From Planctomycetaceae bacterium (lineage in GTDB: Bacteria; Planctomycetota; Planctomycetia; Planctomycetales; Planctomycetaceae), in the NCBI GenBank assembly GCA_016795145.1, contig JAEUII010000440.1, forward strand, positions 25,706-89,705: a stretch of 64,000 bases of DNA, in the 5' to 3' direction. Below the pieces are notes generated by a model. The model searched no databases. It saw only the letters and a program-made list of their open reading frames with translations, and was not told where the DNA came from. The translations under genes and the position numbers were made by a program. Below, piece by piece: positions 61,721 to 64,000 of this stretch (its first letter is position 1; each line of letters begins with the position of its first letter).

Positions 61721-63601
61721 ATGCGGGCACAACTGATGAATCCTATTCCAGCGCTGGTGATGTCAATCGTCTGTGTCGTAATAGTGCCAGTGTCGGCACA
61801 GGAATACACGGAGATGCCGGTCCGTGATTCGGACCGTGAGCACTGGTCATTTCGGCCATTGAATCCAGTCGTTGTTCCGGATTCTGCTGATGGTGGAAGT
61901 TCACACAACGAAATTGATCGGTTCATCGCTGCCCGACTGAAGTCAGAAGGTCTGCAGATTCAGCCACAGGCGTCGCGACGCGACTTGCTTCGCCGTGTCA
62001 CGCTCGATTTGACAGGACTGTTGCCGACAAGTGAGGAGAATCGACAGTTTGTCGAAGCAGAACCTTCAGCATCCTATGAAGATGTTGTGGATCGCCTCCT
62101 GAATTCATCTGCGTACGGCGAGCGATCGGCTCAGCAATGGCTCGACCTGGCTCGATTTGCGGAAACAGATGGATTCGAGCACGACATTGTTCGTCCGGAG
62201 GCCTGGCGTTACCGCGACTGGGTCATCGCTGCGTTGAATCGTGATGTGCCGTATGACCAATTTGTACGACTGCAAATCGCCGGGGATCTGATTGAGCCGG
62301 GCAACTCCGACGCCACCGTGGCCACTCAGTTCTGTCTTTCCGGACCGGACATGCCGGATATCAATTCGCAGGACGAGCGTCGGCATACGCTGTTGAACGA
62401 AATGACATCAACGGTCGGCGAAGTATTTCTTGGCTTGCAACTGGGTTGTGCGCAGTGTCATGACCACAAGTACGACCCGATCAGCCAGGCAGATTTCTAT
62501 CGGCTGCGAGCGATCTTTGAACCGGCCGTGCATGTGAAGAAAAATGCGCCCATCAGGACGCTGCAGGAAACGCAGGGGGAAACGCTCGTCAGCCACATGA
62601 TGCTCCGAGGCGATTTTCGCAGACCGGGGCCCATTGTGTCGCCTGGAGTTCCGCGGGTTCTTGAGATGCCGCAGGCGGGCGTTCCAAATGCATTCGAAGA
62701 CGCGGCAATCCCACGACGACTGGCCCTGGCGGATTGGATCACCTCAGAGCACCATCCGCTGACGGCACGCGTGATGGTGAATCGGGTCTGGCAGGGACAT
62801 TTCGGAACCGGCCTTTCAGAATCGTCAAGTGACTTCGGCGTAATGGGGCATGAGCCAGTGCACGGTTTATTGCTGGACTGGCTGGCAGTCTGGTTCATGG
62901 AAAACGACTGGAGTCTGAAGAAGCTGCATCGATTGATCGTGACGTCGGCGACCTATCGCCAGCGAAGTCATCTGGATGCAGACGCCGACAGCGAACAGCT
63001 GGCTGCCTGGCGCGAGTCGCTCAAAGTGGATCCACAAGCCAGGCTGCTTTCCCGATTTCCCCGGCAACGACTTTCGGGAGAGACCATTCGCGACATCATG
63101 TTGCAGGCGGCAGGTGAACTCAATCGCAAGACAGGCGGACCCGGAGTTCGCCCGCCGTTGCCGGAAGAGCTTCGGAAAACGCTGTTGAAGGATCAATGGG
63201 TCGTGACGGAGGATCGGTCCGAACATCAGCGCCGCAGCATCTATGTGTTTGCTCGCCGAAACCTGAAGTTCCCGATCTTCGATGTGTTTGATCGTCCGTC
63301 CGCAGATACAAGTTGTCCGCAGCGATTTGTATCCACCACGGCTCCTCAATCGCTGCACCTGATGAACTCCGAGTTCTCTCTTTCTGTGTCAAAGCGACTG
63401 GCAAAACGCATTGGTGAACACACAGCCGATCGTGCCACGCGCATCCGTGAAGTGGCGGACGCGATTTTAGGACGCGAGCTGACGGAAGAAGAACTGGCAG
63501 AGATGACTGCATTCGTCGCAGAATCTAAAGATGACTCTTCAGGCCTTGTTAACCTCTGTCTGGTTCTGTTCAACAGCAATGAGTTTGTGTTTGTGGACTG
63601 A
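61721..63601 (+). CDS. DUF1549/DUF1553 cytochrome-associated protein
   Basis: 626 residues with a signal peptide (A-L-V-M-S-I-V-C-V-V-I-V-P-V-S-A). The DUF1549 part shows D-L-T-G-L-L-P-T, Y-G-E-R-S-A-Q-Q-W-L-D-L-A-R-F-A-E-T-D-G, and a single C-A-Q-C-H-D-H-K-Y-D-P heme-like motif. The DUF1553 part shows L-A-D-W-I-T, N-R-V-W-Q-G-H-F-G and R-L-S-G-E-T-I-R-D. It is shorter than many relatives because the N-terminal planctomycete cytochrome domain is missing. It follows the DUF1501 gene by four bases and is followed by a DUF1592-like gene. Confidence 0.92.
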   Translation: MRAQLMNPIPALVMSIVCVVIVPVSAQEYTEMPVRDSDREHWSFRPLNPVVVPDSADGGSSHNEIDRFIAARLKSEGLQIQPQASRRDLLRRVTLDLTGLLPTSEENRQFVEAEPSASYEDVVDRLLNSSAYGERSAQQWLDLARFAETDGFEHDIVRPEAWRYRDWVIAALNRDVPYDQFVRLQIAGDLIEPGNSDATVATQFCLSGPDMPDINSQDERRHTLLNEMTSTVGEVFLGLQLGCAQCHDHKYDPISQADFYRLRAIFEPAVHVKKNAPIRTLQETQGETLVSHMMLRGDFRRPGPIVSPGVPRVLEMPQAGVPNAFEDAAIPRRLALADWITSEHHPLTARVMVNRVWQGHFGTGLSESSSDFGVMGHEPVHGLLLDWLAVWFMENDWSLKKLHRLIVTSATYRQRSHLDADADSEQLAAWRESLKVDPQARLLSRFPRQRLSGETIRDIMLQAAGELNRKTGGPGVRPPLPEELRKTLLKDQWVVTEDRSEHQRRSIYVFARRNLKFPIFDVFDRPSADTSCPQRFVSTTAPQSLHLMNSEFSLSVSKRLAKRIGEHTADRATRIREVADAILGRELTEEELAEMTAFVAESKDDSSGLVNLCLVLFNSNEFVFVD

Positions 63602-63727
63602 TTCTTTGAGACGTTCGCGGATCGGATCGTTGAAGGTCTGCTGGGCATAGAGTTTTCCACACGCTATCCTGTCACTGCACGTGTATCAGAAGACACGGCA
63701 GACGATGTTCAGTGTGGAGCAATCCAG

Positions 63728-64000
63728 GTGAGTCGACAACTGACGATCATTACAGTTGCACTGACTTCGCTTTGTCTGTCGGAAAGCGTTGCTGATGATC
63801 GTGCGGATCGCGAGCAGCTGTCATCATTCCTGAAGACGGCCTGTCATTCGTGTCATAGCGGCGACGACCCCGCGGCGCAGTTTCTGATGCCTGCAGCGGA
63901 AGACGATTTCGCAGTGCACTCGGCGCAGTGGGAGAAGATCGTTCGCAGGCTTCAGAACGGTGACATGCCTCCCGCGGGACAAACGCGTCCTGACTCGGCA
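63728..64000 (+). CDS. Start of a DUF1592-type planctomycete cytochrome c protein (3' partial)
   Basis: A GTG start with GGAG eight bases upstream opens a frame running off the window. The 91 visible residues have a signal-like hydrophobic start (T-V-A-L-T-S-L-C-L), a heme motif C-H-S-C-H, and W-E-K-I-V-R-R-L-Q-N-G-D-M-P-P-A-G, which is the usual beginning of DUF1592-family proteins. It follows the DUF1549/DUF1553 gene by 126 bases, so it may form a set with the two genes upstream. Confidence 0.75.
   Translation, partial: MSRQLTIITVALTSLCLSESVADDRADREQLSSFLKTACHSCHSGDDPAAQFLMPAAEDDFAVHSAQWEKIVRRLQNGDMPPAGQTRPDSA

Overview
The window reads as the chromosome of a planctomycete, probably of the Planctomycetaceae/Planctomycetales type. 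The diagnostic features are several large Hanks-type Ser/Thr kinases with a cytoplasmic kinase, one membrane helix and WD40/TPR/other C-terminal domains; planctomycete-type ECF sigma factors paired with kinases; a giant surface protein opening with a LEPR-XLL-like sorting motif; the DUF1501 / DUF1549-DUF1553 / DUF1592 cytochrome-linked gene set; DUF6288, DUF303 and pectate-lyase-3 proteins; and many short interspersed repeats. There are no rRNA, tRNA, CRISPR, phage or transposase genes that I can see.

Layout. 1-6039: 3' part of a giant surface protein made of carboxypeptidase-regulatory-like repeats and Fn3-like repeats. 6337-14027 (minus): a receptor-like kinase with WD40 repeats and a C-terminal malectin domain, a tiny Cys-containing peptide gene, then two glycosyltransferases overlapping by 8 bases. 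14230-15524 (minus): a DUF2805 protein and a renalase-like FAD oxidoreductase. 15919-20468 (minus): a zinc-ribbon Ser/Thr kinase, an SGNH-like secreted protein and a VWA protein. 20875-39387 (mostly minus): a secreted degradation and oxidation region with three alpha/beta hydrolases/esterases, a pectate-lyase-like beta-helix protein, a sialate-esterase-like SGNH protein, an S9 peptidase, a five-heme cytochrome with a sorbosone-dehydrogenase-like propeller, a DUF6288 protein and a DUF4239 membrane protein. Inside it lie a decayed pyrD tail and a truncated kinase-like protein.

39606-55991 (plus) is the most striking block: ECF sigma, TPR kinase, LEPR-type giant surface protein (about 2,300 aa), transglutaminase-like secreted protein, second kinase, second ECF sigma, all in one direction. 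It looks like a signalling-controlled cell-surface assembly locus. 56409-59071 (minus) holds an orphan protein, a lipase-like hydrolase and a small secreted protein, surrounded by repeats. 60295-64000 (plus) holds DUF1501, DUF1549/DUF1553 and the start of a DUF1592 gene.

At least six unrelated families of short interspersed repeats occupy the gaps. One (about 90-115 bp) sits directly against gene ends, and in tandem it supplies the in-frame 5' end of a glycosyltransferase gene. The two giant proteins share the same C-terminal cassette of four Fn3-like repeats, so they are probably members of one surface-protein system.

Limits: functions are inferred from recognisable motifs by eye. No alignments or profile searches were run, starts are chosen from visible ribosome-binding sites where possible, and residue numbers are approximate for the largest proteins.
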